Notes: generated by a model not told the origin, from the letters alone. Counted from the first letter of the stretch, positions 9,356 through 18,902 are shown. The stretch: 64,000 nucleotides of DNA from Ruficoccus amylovorans (GCF_014230085.1 NZ_JACHVB010000013.1:186001-250000), one strand, 5' to 3'. Program-made: numbers and translations.

Positions 9356-12300
9356 GGCCGGTATTGTCGGAAGAAGTTGCGGGGGAGGTAGCGGGCGCGG
9401 CGGGTTTGGCCCCGCCGAATTTCTCGGCCGCGACCTGGATGACGTAGTAAAGCATCGGCACGACGATCACGCTGACCACCGTGGCCACCAGCATCCCGCC
9501 AAAGACGGAAGTCCCGATGGCGCGGCGGCTCTCGGCCCCCGCACCGGTCGCCACCAGCAGCGGGATCACCCCGAGGATAAAGGAGAAAGCCGTCATCAGC
9601 ACGGCGCGGAAGCGCAGGCGGGCGGCGCTCAGGGCGGCGTCAAAAGGGCTCATGCCGTGGTCGCGCTGCTCCTTGGCGAACTCGACGATGAGGATCGCGC
9701 TCTTGGTCGATAGCCCGATCAGCAGCACGACCCCGATCTGCGTGTAGAGGTTGTTATCGTAGCCGCGAATCATGAGCGCGGCCACCGCCCCCAGCAACGC
9801 CGTGGGCACGGACAGGCAGACCGACAGCGGGAGCGTCCAGCTCTCGTATTGGGCGGCCAATACAAGATAGACCAGGATGATCGCCAGCGCGAAGATGATG
9901 ACCGTGCCACCGCTGGCCGTCTGTTGCTGGTAGGAAAGGTCCGTCCACTCGTAGCCCATCGAGTTGGGCAGCTTTTGCGCGGCCATGTTTTCGACCACCG
10001 TCATGGCCTGCCCGGAACTGTAGCCGGGCGCGTTGTTGCCGAGAATCTTGACCGAGGGGTAAAGGTTGTAGCGGGTGATGGTCTGCGGGCCGAGGATTTC
10101 GCTCACCTCGATCAGCCCGGCAATCGGCGTCATCTGCCCGTCCGGGGCGAGGATCTCCAGCTTGCCGATGTCGTCAGGGACGGAGCGGGCGTCCGGCTCG
10201 GCCTGCGCCTTGACCTTGAAAACCCGGTTGTAGCGCGTGAAGTCGTTGATGTAACTCGACCCCAGGTAGGTCTGCATCGCGTCGAAGACCGAGGTCAGCG
10301 AGAGGCCGCGGTTTTTGACCTGCTCGCGGTCGATGTTGACAAAGAGCTGGGGCACGTTGGCCCGGAAGGTCGTGCTCATGCCCGTGATGGCCGACTGGCT
10401 GTTGCCGTCCTCGATAAAGGTGTCGGCCACCTGCTCCAGTGTTTCCAGCCCGACCCCGCCCCGGTCCTGGAGCATCAGGGTAAAGCCACCTGTCAGCCCA
10501 AGGCCGGGCAGCGAGGGCGTCGGAAAGGCGAAGGCAAGCGCGTCCATCAGGCGCGAGAGCCGCCGGTTAATGCTCATCAGGATCGCGTTCTGGTGCTCCT
10601 CGGGCGGGCGCTCGGACCAGTCCTTGAAGACCGCGATGCTGAAGGCCATATTTGACGAGGCCGCCCCGTCCAACAGGGAAAAGCCCGAGATCGTCAGCGT
10701 GTTCTGCACGCCGGGAGTGTCGGCCACGATCTTGTTCACCTGGTCCATGACCGAGGCTGTGCGCTGAAGAGAGGCCGCGTCCGGGAGTTGCACCGAGAGG
10801 ATGCAGTAGCCCTCGTCCTCCTGCGGCACGAAGCCCGTGGGCAAGCGCACGTACCCCCACCCCGCCAGCACCACCATGCCGACAAAGAGCAGCACGCCGA
10901 GCGCGGCCTTGCGCATGAAGGCCCGCACGGCGGCGTGGTACCCGTTGGTGGTCTTGTCCATCCCGGTGTTGAAGAGGCGGAAGAACCAGTTCACCCGGCC
11001 CGAGCTTTTTCTCAAAAGCACACCGCAGAGCGCGGGGCTGAGAGTGAGCGCGTTGATGGAGGAAAAGAGCGTGGCCACCGAGATGGTGAGCGCGAACTGC
11101 TGGAAGAGAATCCCGGTGATCCCGCCCATGAACGCCGTCGGCACGAACACCGCCAGCAAGACCAGCGTGGTCGCGATGACCGGGCCGCTGACCTCGGTCA
11201 TGGTGAGGAAGGCCGCGTCTTTCGGAGACATCCCCTCCTCCAGGTGGCGCGAGCAGTTCTCGACCACCACGATGGCGTCGTCCACCACGATCCCGATGAC
11301 GAGGATCAACCCGAACAGCGTGAGCAGGTTAATGGAAAAACCCATCAACGCCATCGCCCCGAAGGTGCCGATGAGCGAGACGGGAATGGTCAGCGTCGGG
11401 ATGAGCGTGGCCCGGAAGCTTTGCAGGAAAATGTAAACCACCAGCACGACGAGGATGAGCGTCATGAACAGCGTGACGACGACCTCCTCCATCGAGGCGA
11501 CAATCATCCGCGTGTTGTCGTAAACGACCACCATGTCGATCCCGTCGGGGAAGTTGCCGGTCAGGTCGTCCACCTTGGCCTTGACCCCTTCGGCCACGGC
11601 GAGGGCATTCGCTCCCGGCACCTGGTAGATGCCCATCGCGCAGGCGGGCTGGCCGTTGAGCTGGGCCTGGAGCTTATAGTTCTCAGCGCCCAGTTCGACC
11701 CGGGCCACATCGCCGAGTCGGAGCACCTCGCCGCCCGTGCCGGTACGGATAATAATGTTGGCGAACTCCTCGGGGTCGGCCAGGCGGCCTTTGACGTTGA
11801 TCGTGTACTGGAACTGCTGGCCGGGCGGGGCGGGCGGCTCGCCGATGGTCCCGGCGGCGACCTGCACGTTTTGCTCCTTGACCGCGTTGATGACCTCGGT
11901 GACGGAGACCTTGCGCGCGGTCATCTTGTCCGGGTCCAGCCACAGGCGCATGCTGAACTTCTCCGCCCCGAAGGTCTGCACCTTCCCAACACCGGGCACG
12001 CGGGCCAGTTCGTCCTTGATGTAGAGGTTAACGTAGTTGGCCAGAAAGATGTCGTCGTAGCGCCCGTCGGGCGAAATGAGCGCCAGGTAGAGGTTGGCGT
12101 CCTTCATCTGCTTGTCCACCTGCACGCCGAGGCGCTGCACCTCCTCGGGCAGTTGCGAGAGGGCCTTGCTCACGCGGTTCTGCACCAGCACCTGCGACAT
12201 ATCCACGTCCGTCCCGGTAGCGAAGGAAATCGTCAGCGTCATGCTGCCGTCGTTGGCGCAGGTGCTGGACATGTAGATCATGTTCTCGACGCCGTTAACC

Positions 12301-12506
12301 TCCTGCTCGATGGGTGAGGCCACGGTGTCGGCTACCGTCTGCGCGTCGGCGCCGGGGTAGTTCGCCGTGACCTGCACCGAGGGAGGCGCGATGTCCGGGT
12401 AGCGCTCGACCGGCAGGCTCAGCAGGGCAAACCCGCCCAGCAGCATGATGACAATCGACAGGACCGCGGCGAAGATCGGGCGGCGGATAAAAAAGTGGCT
12501 GAACAT
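9345..12506 (-). CDS. RND multidrug efflux permease, HAE1 (AcrB/MexB) family
   Basis: Proton-driven inner-membrane drug exporter of the tripartite RND type. The protein has 1,053 residues, the normal AcrB length, with start MFSHFFIRRPIFAAVLSI. Visible marks are the large periplasmic loops and the transmembrane-4 region with VVDDAIVVVEN, carrying the paired aspartates of the proton relay; the second half repeats the first. The ATG at 12506 is preferred because GAGGAG lies 7 bases upstream, overlapping the stop codon of the adaptor gene; a start at 12572 would lie inside that gene. Operon order is adaptor, permease, TolC. Substrates cannot be predicted from sequence alone. Confidence 0.95.
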   Translation of the reverse strand: MFSHFFIRRPIFAAVLSIVIMLLGGFALLSLPVERYPDIAPPSVQVTANYPGADAQTVADTVASPIEQEVNGVENMIYMSSTCANDGSMTLTISFATGTDVDMSQVLVQNRVSKALSQLPEEVQRLGVQVDKQMKDANLYLALISPDGRYDDIFLANYVNLYIKDELARVPGVGKVQTFGAEKFSMRLWLDPDKMTARKVSVTEVINAVKEQNVQVAAGTIGEPPAPPGQQFQYTINVKGRLADPEEFANIIIRTGTGGEVLRLGDVARVELGAENYKLQAQLNGQPACAMGIYQVPGANALAVAEGVKAKVDDLTGNFPDGIDMVVVYDNTRMIVASMEEVVVTLFMTLILVVLVVYIFLQSFRATLIPTLTIPVSLIGTFGAMALMGFSINLLTLFGLILVIGIVVDDAIVVVENCSRHLEEGMSPKDAAFLTMTEVSGPVIATTLVLLAVFVPTAFMGGITGILFQQFALTISVATLFSSINALTLSPALCGVLLRKSSGRVNWFFRLFNTGMDKTTNGYHAAVRAFMRKAALGVLLFVGMVVLAGWGYVRLPTGFVPQEDEGYCILSVQLPDAASLQRTASVMDQVNKIVADTPGVQNTLTISGFSLLDGAASSNMAFSIAVFKDWSERPPEEHQNAILMSINRRLSRLMDALAFAFPTPSLPGLGLTGGFTLMLQDRGGVGLETLEQVADTFIEDGNSQSAITGMSTTFRANVPQLFVNIDREQVKNRGLSLTSVFDAMQTYLGSSYINDFTRYNRVFKVKAQAEPDARSVPDDIGKLEILAPDGQMTPIAGLIEVSEILGPQTITRYNLYPSVKILGNNAPGYSSGQAMTVVENMAAQKLPNSMGYEWTDLSYQQQTASGGTVIIFALAIILVYLVLAAQYESWTLPLSVCLSVPTALLGAVAALMIRGYDNNLYTQIGVVLLIGLSTKSAILIVEFAKEQRDHGMSPFDAALSAARLRFRAVLMTAFSFILGVIPLLVATGAGAESRRAIGTSVFGGMLVATVVSVIVVPMLYYVIQVAAEKFGGAKPAAPATSPATSSDNTGHEA

Positions 12507-12516
12507 GCGGCGCTCC

Positions 12517-13647
12517 TCAGGACTGGGCGTTGGCGGGGTTCTGCGGGGCGACCTTCGCACCGGGGCGGGCACGCTGGATGCCGTTGACGATGACGCGCTC
12601 GTCCGGCTCCAGCCCCTTGCTCACTACCCTGCCCTCGTTCACCAGCGGGCCTTTTTCGATGTAGCGCATTTCCACTACATTTTCGGCATTGGCCACCAGC
12701 ACGTAGCTTCCGGCCAGGTCCTGCTGGATGCAGCCCTCGGGGATGACGATCGCGTCCGGACTGCGCTCGGCGAAGAGCACCTTGCCGAACAGGCCGGGGA
12801 TGAGCGTGCCCTCCGGGTTGGGGAAGCTGACCCGCGCCTCAATCGTGCCAGTCATCGCGTCCACCGTGTTGCCGACGTAGTCGAGCGTGCCGGTGAGCGG
12901 GTAGAGCGAGCCGTCGGCCAGCTCCAGTTGCACGGCCACCTTGGACCCGCGCGCGCCGCCCGAGGCCCCGTACTTATTGATCATCTTGAGCAGCGAACGC
13001 TCGTCGATGTTGATGTAAACGTCCATCGGGTCCATCTGCACGATGGTGGCCAGCAGGGTCGGCTCACCGGAGCCAACGAGATTGCCAACGGTGACGAGGT
13101 CGCGTGAAATGCGCCCCCCCAGATGGGCGTAAATCTGCGTGTACCCCAGGTCGAGCGAAGCCGACTCCACCGCGGCCTTGGCCTGGGAGACGCTGGCCTC
13201 GGCCAGGTCCAGTTCGGCCTTGCTGCGCAGCAGGTCCAGTTCGGAAATCGCGTCCGAGGTGAAAAGCTGCTCGTTGCGCTGGTAGGTGGTGTCGGCCAAC
13301 TCCCGGCTGGCCTCAGCGCTGGCAAGCTGCCCCTGCGCGGACTGGAGGGCGGCCTCGTAAAGCTCCGGCTCGATCGTGAACAGGAGCTTCCCCTCCTCGA
13401 CCATCGTGCCGGGCTCGAAGTCCACCGTCTGCAGGTAGCCCTTCACGCGGGCGCGGATCTCCACCGTGTCGCGGGCCCGGGTCTGCCCGGCCACCGGCGT
13501 GTAAACGGTCACCTCCCCCTGATAGGGCAGCGCAAGTTCCACGGGCGGGGGCGGCGGGGCGACAAACTCATTCTCACGGCCGCAACCGGTCAGCAACACG
13601 GCCAGCGCGGCACAGACGGTCAAACACAAAGGCAGCGTCTTGTTCAT
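12517..13647 (-). CDS. RND efflux periplasmic adaptor (membrane fusion protein), lipoprotein
   Basis: AcrA/MexA-type adaptor linking the RND permease to the outer-membrane channel. 376 residues. The start at 13647 gives a lipoprotein signal (MNKTLPLCLTVCAALAVLLTGC; lipobox LLTGC). The lipoyl/barrel-sandwich and alpha-hairpin regions follow (VEIRARVKGYLQTVDFEPGTMVEEG, then an Ala/Glu-rich coiled coil around residues 105-175), with beta-barrel and membrane-proximal domains to the end. An in-frame start at 13773 would add a non-signal-like extension and is rejected. First gene of the efflux operon. A poor candidate promoter (CTTCAA/TTGAAG at 13762-13767 with TAGGCT 16 bases downstream on the minus strand) lies upstream. 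Confidence 0.92.
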   Translation of the reverse strand: MNKTLPLCLTVCAALAVLLTGCGRENEFVAPPPPPVELALPYQGEVTVYTPVAGQTRARDTVEIRARVKGYLQTVDFEPGTMVEEGKLLFTIEPELYEAALQSAQGQLASAEASRELADTTYQRNEQLFTSDAISELDLLRSKAELDLAEASVSQAKAAVESASLDLGYTQIYAHLGGRISRDLVTVGNLVGSGEPTLLATIVQMDPMDVYINIDERSLLKMINKYGASGGARGSKVAVQLELADGSLYPLTGTLDYVGNTVDAMTGTIEARVSFPNPEGTLIPGLFGKVLFAERSPDAIVIPEGCIQQDLAGSYVLVANAENVVEMRYIEKGPLVNEGRVVSKGLEPDERVIVNGIQRARPGAKVAPQNPANAQS

Positions 13648-13838
13648 AAAGTAATAGATTAGTGGATGCAGGAAAGCTCCCACTGAGCGCCCGAAGAGCA
13701 GAGAAAAGACAGGCGTGAGAGACCCCCTTGATGCCGCACAGCCTAGCCGACGCACCGGCGGCTTCAATCCCAAAACCCGGCCTTCCCGCTGCGGTCCCCC
13801 GCCCTGACATCCGCCCCCCTTTTCCCCGTCCCGCCAAC

Positions 13839-13871
13839 AAAAAAACGCTCCGGGCGTCTACCCGGAGCGTT
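13839..13871 (-). terminator. Rho-independent terminator of the pilus operon
   Basis: On the minus strand, an 11-bp perfect stem (AACGCTCCGGG / CCCGGAGCGTT, arms 13844-13854 and 13861-13871) with a 6-nt loop runs into a T-tract that overlaps the stem base (seven A on the plus strand, 13839-13845). It lies 61 bases after the secretin stop codon and ends the pilMNOPQ-type transcript before the efflux operon. Confidence 0.9.
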
Positions 13872-13931
13872 GAAAGAGGAACTGTTCAAAGCCTGCGCGG
13901 CTCAGGACGCGTGGCTTAGAGCCTGTTTGCT

Positions 13932-15845
13932 TTAGGGTCCGCGGCGCAGGCGGCGCGGACGCGAACTGGAGGACGAAGACTCCTCCTTTTCAGTGCTCTT
14001 GAGCTCGGAAGACAAGGTCTGCTGCTCGCTTTTCAGGCTGACGGACTCCTTTTGCAGGTCCACCTCGTTGCGCGTGTTCAGCACACTGTCGAGCTGGGCG
14101 CTCTGAGCTTCGGGCAGACGGTAGTCCGGGATTTCCGAGTCCGTGATCCGCATGCGGTTAAGCTGGCGGGGATCGACCATTTCCTTATAGGTCGTGCCGT
14201 CGGGGTTCAGCGTCCGGGCCGTGATGAAGATGAGCAGGTCAGTCACGCCGTTGTCGGCCGGGTCACGGTACTCGTTGGTGAAGAGCCGCCCCAGCAGCGG
14301 GATGTCCCCGAGGAAGGGCACCTTGTCCTCGACAACCTTGTTGGCCTTTTCACGCAAGCCGCCGATGACGAGCGTGTAGCCGTCCTTGAGCACCACGGTG
14401 GTTTTCGTCGATTTTGTATCGAAGGAGGGGATTTCCGTCGCACTGGTCGCACTGGTTGAGATGCTGATCCCGTTATTGCCTTTCTTGCTCAGGACCGGCT
14501 CGACGATCAGGCGGATGAAACCGGCGCTGTTGACGTGCGGAGTCACCGTCAGGACCGAACCGGTGTCCCGGTACTCGTAACCGGAAATTGAAAAACGGCC
14601 CGTCTCCTCGTTGAAGACGAACTCGGGAATCGGGATTTCCTCACCGACCACGATCTTCGCTTCCTCACCGTCCATCGTGACGAGGCTCGGATGGTTAAGC
14701 ACGCGCGACTTGGTATCCTTCTGGAGGTAGTTCAGGGTCGCCTCCATCCGGCTCATGCTCAGCACAGCGTTATTGCCGAAGTTGACATTGCCGATGACGT
14801 TGCCCGGCAGCGTGCCGACACCCGCCAGATTGACCGCTCCGTCCGTGCCGCTGCCCTGAAGGGTGAAGGTGGTCGAACTCGGCCACTGCACCCCGAGGTT
14901 CAGTTCCTCGCTGGCCTGCGTCTCGATGAACATCGAGTGAATCATGACCTGCGGCGTGGGCTGGTCGAGACGCTCGATAATGTCCTGAATGTCGTTCATG
15001 CGCGAGGGACGCTCGGTGATGATGAGGGCATTGGTGCGGTTGTCCACTTGAAGCGACCCGCCCGCCGCCGGGTCAATCAGCAGCTTGATCGACCCCTGCA
15101 ACTGCGAGGCCAGGGCGTAGTTGATGAGAAAGACGCGCGTATCGACCGGCTCCTGCATGAGCTCGTCCATGCTCTTGACCTTGATAATGTTGCGGTCCTC
15201 CACGTAGGTGTAGCCCAGCGGCTGGAGCACAACCTCGAAAACCTGACGCCAGGTCACGTTGCGAAGCTTGATTGTCGTGTTGCCCACGAGGGTCTCGGGG
15301 ATGACCACATTCAGGTCGTAGAGGTCCGCCACATTGCGGATGATGGTGCGCACTTCCTCGTCCGGGAAATCGACCGAGATCGTGTCGTCGTCGCCCATCT
15401 CCATGTCGGAGCCGGGCTTCACATCCGTCGGGAACTCAAGGGTCGCCTGCCCGCCGGAGGGGAAGTCCAGCTCAAGAGCGGGCACTTCCTCGTGCTTCTG
15501 GACGGCCTCGCCGTCCGGCGTAACTGTCACTTCCAGCGTCGGCGTGGTTTCGGTGATATTCTTCACGGTAATGCCCGAGGCGTCGGGGCTGTAGGCGTCG
15601 GCAGGCTCGGGCTTGGGCGGCGGAGTGTTCTCCGGGGAAGCCGGGGCCGGGTTACTCTCCTGCGCCGGAGCGGAGTCGTCCGAGGCGGGCGGGACGATAT
15701 TACCGTCACCGTCCACCACCGGGGTATTATCCTGGGGCAGCTCAATCGAGCCGCCGGGATCAATCGTGTCCTTGGCCGGATCAATGGCCCATGCGACCGG
15801 GACAGACAGCAGCGCGGCAAATATAAGGGGTCGAACAATCTTCAT
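13932..15845 (-). CDS. pilQ: PilQ-like secretin, type IV pilus / type II secretion outer-membrane channel
   Basis: Outer-membrane secretin through which a type IV pilus or pseudopilus would pass. 637 residues with signal peptide MKIVRPLIFAALLSVPVAWA. A Pro/Asp-rich linker (about 21-150) is followed by a secretin/TonB short N-terminal domain (DDTISVDFPDEEVRTIIRNV), an N1-type domain (LASQLQGSIKLLI...NALIITERPSRM), and the C-terminal secretin domain ending in the signature VPFLGDIPLLGRLF and TDLLIFITARTL. The C-terminus is Ser/Arg-rich. Last gene of the pilM-N-O-P-Q-like operon, followed by a strong terminator. PilQ is the best call from operon order; a GspD-like role cannot be excluded. Confidence 0.88.
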   Translation of the reverse strand: MKIVRPLIFAALLSVPVAWAIDPAKDTIDPGGSIELPQDNTPVVDGDGNIVPPASDDSAPAQESNPAPASPENTPPPKPEPADAYSPDASGITVKNITETTPTLEVTVTPDGEAVQKHEEVPALELDFPSGGQATLEFPTDVKPGSDMEMGDDDTISVDFPDEEVRTIIRNVADLYDLNVVIPETLVGNTTIKLRNVTWRQVFEVVLQPLGYTYVEDRNIIKVKSMDELMQEPVDTRVFLINYALASQLQGSIKLLIDPAAGGSLQVDNRTNALIITERPSRMNDIQDIIERLDQPTPQVMIHSMFIETQASEELNLGVQWPSSTTFTLQGSGTDGAVNLAGVGTLPGNVIGNVNFGNNAVLSMSRMEATLNYLQKDTKSRVLNHPSLVTMDGEEAKIVVGEEIPIPEFVFNEETGRFSISGYEYRDTGSVLTVTPHVNSAGFIRLIVEPVLSKKGNNGISISTSATSATEIPSFDTKSTKTTVVLKDGYTLVIGGLREKANKVVEDKVPFLGDIPLLGRLFTNEYRDPADNGVTDLLIFITARTLNPDGTTYKEMVDPRQLNRMRITDSEIPDYRLPEAQSAQLDSVLNTRNEVDLQKESVSLKSEQQTLSSELKSTEKEESSSSSSRPRRLRRGP

Positions 15846-15886
15846 ATTCAGGTTCCTCGCAGTTGGAATTTAGCAGTAGCAAATCA

Positions 15887-16462
15887 TCAGGGTTGGGGGG
15901 TAAAGCGCTTGATCCGGTCCGGATCGAACGACTTATCAAGCCGCCGGACCAGACGGGCCTCTCCGAGCTGGAGCGTATATTCGTCATCCGTCACCTCGCC
16001 CAGCCTCACATCGTAAGCCTCGTTTTGATAGTTAAAGCGGATCAGGCTCCCGGCGGCCACCGGGCGGGTCTCCTTGCCCAGCGGTACCAGGAGGTAATTC
16101 ACGTCCCCGCGGGCCATCATCCCGGTCGGGTTGAACTTCGACGAAAACGCCGCCAGCACCTGCTCGTCCGTCAGGCTGGGCAGCTCGGGGGCGGTTTGCG
16201 TTTGCGGAGTCTCGACAGTGGCAGGGGCCTGCTCGGCTTCAAAGGCAAAGGGGTATTTGAGGCTGTTAATCTCGTCCAGCTTCTGTTGGTCGAACGTCAC
16301 CAGGTAACGCTCGCCCGCCGCCAGAATCACGGCCCTGCGCTTAATCGGCACGACCTGCGCCCGCAGCGTGCAGACACTTGCGGAAGCCCCGAGAACCGCC
16401 GCCAGGACAACCGGCGCGCACTTATGCAGCAAAGTCGGAATCTTCATGGATATTGTTGTCAT
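15887..16462 (-). CDS. Exported protein in the PilP position
   Basis: 191 residues. A signal peptide lies near residues 6-36 (MKIPTLLHKCAPVVLAAVLGASA); the ATG at 16447 is an alternative start. The rest is a small polar protein with a repeated LAAG-type beta pattern (RRAVILAAGERYLV) and no lipobox. In canonical operons the slot between pilO and pilQ is held by the lipoprotein PilP, which ties the inner-membrane PilNO complex to the secretin. This protein shares the position, size and export signal but shows no recognisable PilP motif, so the role is inferred from context only. It starts 8 bases after the PilO-like gene and lies 41 bases before pilQ. Confidence 0.6.
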   Translation of the reverse strand: MTTISMKIPTLLHKCAPVVLAAVLGASASVCTLRAQVVPIKRRAVILAAGERYLVTFDQQKLDEINSLKYPFAFEAEQAPATVETPQTQTAPELPSLTDEQVLAAFSSKFNPTGMMARGDVNYLLVPLGKETRPVAAGSLIRFNYQNEAYDVRLGEVTDDEYTLQLGEARLVRRLDKSFDPDRIKRFTPQP

Positions 16463-16470
16463 GAGGCGGT

Positions 16471-17070
16471 TTATTTTTTCTTGGTACTGGCGGGCTTGGG
16501 CGGGGCCGAGGCCAGGATACGGACAGTCAATGCAGCCTGCACCATATCGTTGCCCAGGGCGGAATTCGCCGTCAGGCTCATCCCGTCAACACGGGTCAGG
16601 TAGCGTCCCACGCTCAGCCGGTACAGAAAATCCATCACCTGCTTGAACTCCCCCTTGACCTGAAGGCGATACTCGGCCTGGGCCAATTCGCTGGTCATGA
16701 GATTGCCTCCCTTGGTACCGGGAACCAGGAAGGTACTTAACGACGGGTCCGTCAGGCTCACTTTGCTGTCCTCTGCCAGCGAGAGAAAATAGCGGTAATG
16801 GTCGGCCCGTGCCTCTTCGCGCATGAGGCGGGATTCGATCTCGGCGGCGAGTTGGTTGATCGTTTCAACATCCTCGCTCAGGCCGATGGAATTCTTTTCA
16901 TTTACCTCCATCTCATCGACCTCGCTGACCAATTTATCATAACGCTGCTCGCTATCGGAGTAGGTCGTCCCGCGCAAGGCCACCACAGCCAGCAGAACGA
17001 CGGCCAGCACTGCGCACGCCACGGCCAGCGGGTGCTGCTTGAGCATGGAAATGATCTTCTGCGTGCTCAT
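16471..17070 (-). CDS. pilO: PilO-like inner-membrane pilus assembly protein
   Basis: 199 residues with the PilO layout: a short cytoplasmic N-terminus, one transmembrane segment (about residues 13-30, AVACAVLAVVLLAVVAL), a predicted coiled coil (about 35-90, rich in Glu/Lys), and a C-terminal ferredoxin-like domain (EYRLQVKGEFKQVMDFLYRL, VDGMSL). In other bacteria PilO forms a heterodimer with PilN in the periplasm and aligns the pilus motor with the secretin. Its ATG overlaps the pilN stop by four bases (ATGA). The Ala/Pro/Lys-rich tail is not conserved. The call rests on architecture and operon order because PilO sequences diverge strongly. Confidence 0.75.
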   Translation of the reverse strand: MSTQKIISMLKQHPLAVACAVLAVVLLAVVALRGTTYSDSEQRYDKLVSEVDEMEVNEKNSIGLSEDVETINQLAAEIESRLMREEARADHYRYFLSLAEDSKVSLTDPSLSTFLVPGTKGGNLMTSELAQAEYRLQVKGEFKQVMDFLYRLSVGRYLTRVDGMSLTANSALGNDMVQAALTVRILASAPPKPASTKKK

Positions 17071-17717
17071 AGCTTGGGGGCTTTCAGGGTCAGGGTGATT
17101 TCGAACTCAAAGAGATTCAGGCCCGGGTTCCGCCGGGGCGGAGAAACCTCAATGTCCTTGATGCTGTCCTTGAGCGAATCGAGGTTGGAAAGTGTGCTGC
17201 GGTAACTGTTCAGCGCGGTCAACGCCTCCGCCGAACTCCCCTTGAGCATCCCCCGGATCTTGTACTCGCCCAGATAGTCCTCGCGCTTGGCAGTCTGCTT
17301 CTTTTTCACAACCGGCTCTTTCAAGGTGAAGGAGATCGACTGGTAGGCGATGTTCTCCGGACGGCTCTCGGTGATCGCGATCACGAAGTCCAATGGCGGT
17401 TCGTTCAATGAGAAAAATTTCTGCACATCTTCGACCAGTTTCGACTGCCGGGCGAATTCCCCGCTCAGCTTGAGATTGGCCATATTCTGGCGCTGCCCCT
17501 GGCTCAAGCGCACCTCCAGCCCGGCGATGTCCCGTTTGAGCGTGCTGATCCGCCACTCACGGTAACCGTTAAAGGCCAAGGCCAGAACGACGACCAGAAT
17601 AGCAACAAAATTCACCAGAAAGCCTGTCCGGACGACCTTGATGTCCGGCAGCGTCTCAGTCAGCCGGAAGTTCGGGTGCCAGTTCTGATGCCGATCCTTC
17701 TTACTGTCCTTTTGCAT
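17067..17717 (-). CDS. pilN: PilN-like inner-membrane pilus assembly protein
   Basis: 216 residues. A cytoplasmic N-terminus of about 30 residues (basic, with NFRLTETLP) resembles the PilN segment that binds PilM. One transmembrane helix follows at about 32-50 (GFLVNFVAILVVVLALAF), then a coiled coil (about 55-95) and a periplasmic ferredoxin-like domain. The start overlaps the 3' end of pilM by 17 bases and the stop overlaps pilO by four. Partner of PilO and PilM in the type IV pilus alignment complex. Assigned by architecture, operon position and the N-terminal basic motif. Confidence 0.75.
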   Translation of the reverse strand: MQKDSKKDRHQNWHPNFRLTETLPDIKVVRTGFLVNFVAILVVVLALAFNGYREWRISTLKRDIAGLEVRLSQGQRQNMANLKLSGEFARQSKLVEDVQKFFSLNEPPLDFVIAITESRPENIAYQSISFTLKEPVVKKKQTAKREDYLGEYKIRGMLKGSSAEALTALNSYRSTLSNLDSLKDSIKDIEVSPPRRNPGLNLFEFEITLTLKAPKL

Positions 17718-18756
17718 CAGCGGGAAGGGGTAAAGGGTTGTTGTAGTCGCCCATCAGGGCGAAAAGCCCGAACCAGCGCGGCCCCAGCTTGGAAACGTCC
17801 ACCTCGGGCGCAACTTCTACTCCGAGAACGGGCAGCCAGGCCGCGTAGTCTGGCTGGATCACGTCCACGCAAAGCGTTCGGGACAGGCTTCGGCTGATCC
17901 AGGCAAGATTGTCCGGCAGCCCGTTGAGGAATATCTGCCCAATGGTCTGTCCGGTCTGCACCTCGTAAAAGCCCGTCGTGGCCTGCAACTCCTTGAGCAT
18001 CTTCTTCAAGAGCAGCGGTCCCATTTCCGTAAAATCGAAGGTATTCGAGGAGAAAAGCTTGCGGGCGGATTCGACATCCTTGAGCCCGAGTTGCTCCTGC
18101 ACCAGCGGGTACATGCTTGAGAAGCCGTGCGGCATCGGGCGAGCCACATCCAGCATGTCCCCCTGAAAGATCAACACCTGCGCCTGGTTTTCGGTAATCT
18201 CCAGCACCAGTGTCGGCGCCTTGATCCCCTTCCAGGCTGTGTAGTGCATCAGCCCGCCGATCGTCGACAGGGTGGACAGCTCCATCCGCTCCGGATACAG
18301 CCCGTAATTGAGCAGACGGTCCTGAGACTCCTGCAACTGCTTCCGGGGGGCTCCGCAAAACAGAAGCTCCTTGCTGACCGCCTTCTCTATCCGAAATTCG
18401 GTCCCCTGCGTCGCGTTCATCACCATGATCGCGTACTGGACAACATCCAGTTTGAACTGCTGGCGGACAAACTCGGGCAAATAGGCCGGGTCTTTGACCT
18501 TGGCGGCGTTGTCGAGCGTTGCCCGGCGGATGAGCGCCTCGCGCGGGTAAATCCCGCACACAGCCGGGCTGTACTGGTTCTTGGCCACCCCGGCAAGCTG
18601 GCCGGTCGTCTGGGCAATCTGCTCGGGTGTCTGGTTCAGCGGACACTCCATCAACGCCTCAATACAGATGGGGCCTTTCAGCGCGTTTACCCGCGCCAGC
18701 AGCATCACTTGATCTGACAGATCGACAAATAGGGGTTTATTGGCGGACCTTCGCAT
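17701..18756 (-). CDS. pilM: PilM-like actin-fold pilus assembly protein
   Basis: First gene of the pilus operon; 351 residues from ATG 18756 (MRRSANKPLFVDLSDQ), with CCGGAG about 5 bases upstream. PilM proteins are cytoplasmic, FtsA/actin-like ATP-binding proteins that dock on the N-terminus of PilN. The sequence has the size and general layout of the family, with an N-terminal strand LFVDLSDQ and a second-half block GIKAPTLVLEITENQAQVLIF at the place where a phosphate-binding hairpin is expected. Glycine motifs are weaker than in classical PilM, so nucleotide binding is uncertain. Upstream in-frame starts (for example 18825) give a non-conserved extension. Confidence 0.75.
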   Translation of the reverse strand: MRRSANKPLFVDLSDQVMLLARVNALKGPICIEALMECPLNQTPEQIAQTTGQLAGVAKNQYSPAVCGIYPREALIRRATLDNAAKVKDPAYLPEFVRQQFKLDVVQYAIMVMNATQGTEFRIEKAVSKELLFCGAPRKQLQESQDRLLNYGLYPERMELSTLSTIGGLMHYTAWKGIKAPTLVLEITENQAQVLIFQGDMLDVARPMPHGFSSMYPLVQEQLGLKDVESARKLFSSNTFDFTEMGPLLLKKMLKELQATTGFYEVQTGQTIGQIFLNGLPDNLAWISRSLSRTLCVDVIQPDYAAWLPVLGVEVAPEVDVSKLGPRWFGLFALMGDYNNPLPLPADAKGQ

Positions 18757-18873
18757 GGACTCCGGAACTGGGCAGAAACATACCGGCCTCACTCCCCCGG
18801 ATACCCCAACTCCCAGAAGGCTCAAACGCTGCTGAGGTGAAATAATGCGGGTGGCTCGGCATTTAAGCCTTAG

Positions 18874-18902
18874 TCATAATTACCGCCCCACGAATGTTGC
18901 AA
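18874..18902 (-). promoter_or_regulatory. Candidate sigma-70-type promoter for the pilM operon
   Basis: On the minus strand, TTGCAA (18902-18897) and TTATGA (18879-18874) are separated by 17 bases, giving a start site near 18867 and a leader of about 110 bases to pilM. This is a match to the general consensus only. Confidence 0.3.

Noticed and set aside
7421-9391. Long plus-strand open frame antisense to the TolC-type gene
   Set aside because: Low-complexity Arg/Gly/His-rich translation, no motif, opposite strand fully explained.
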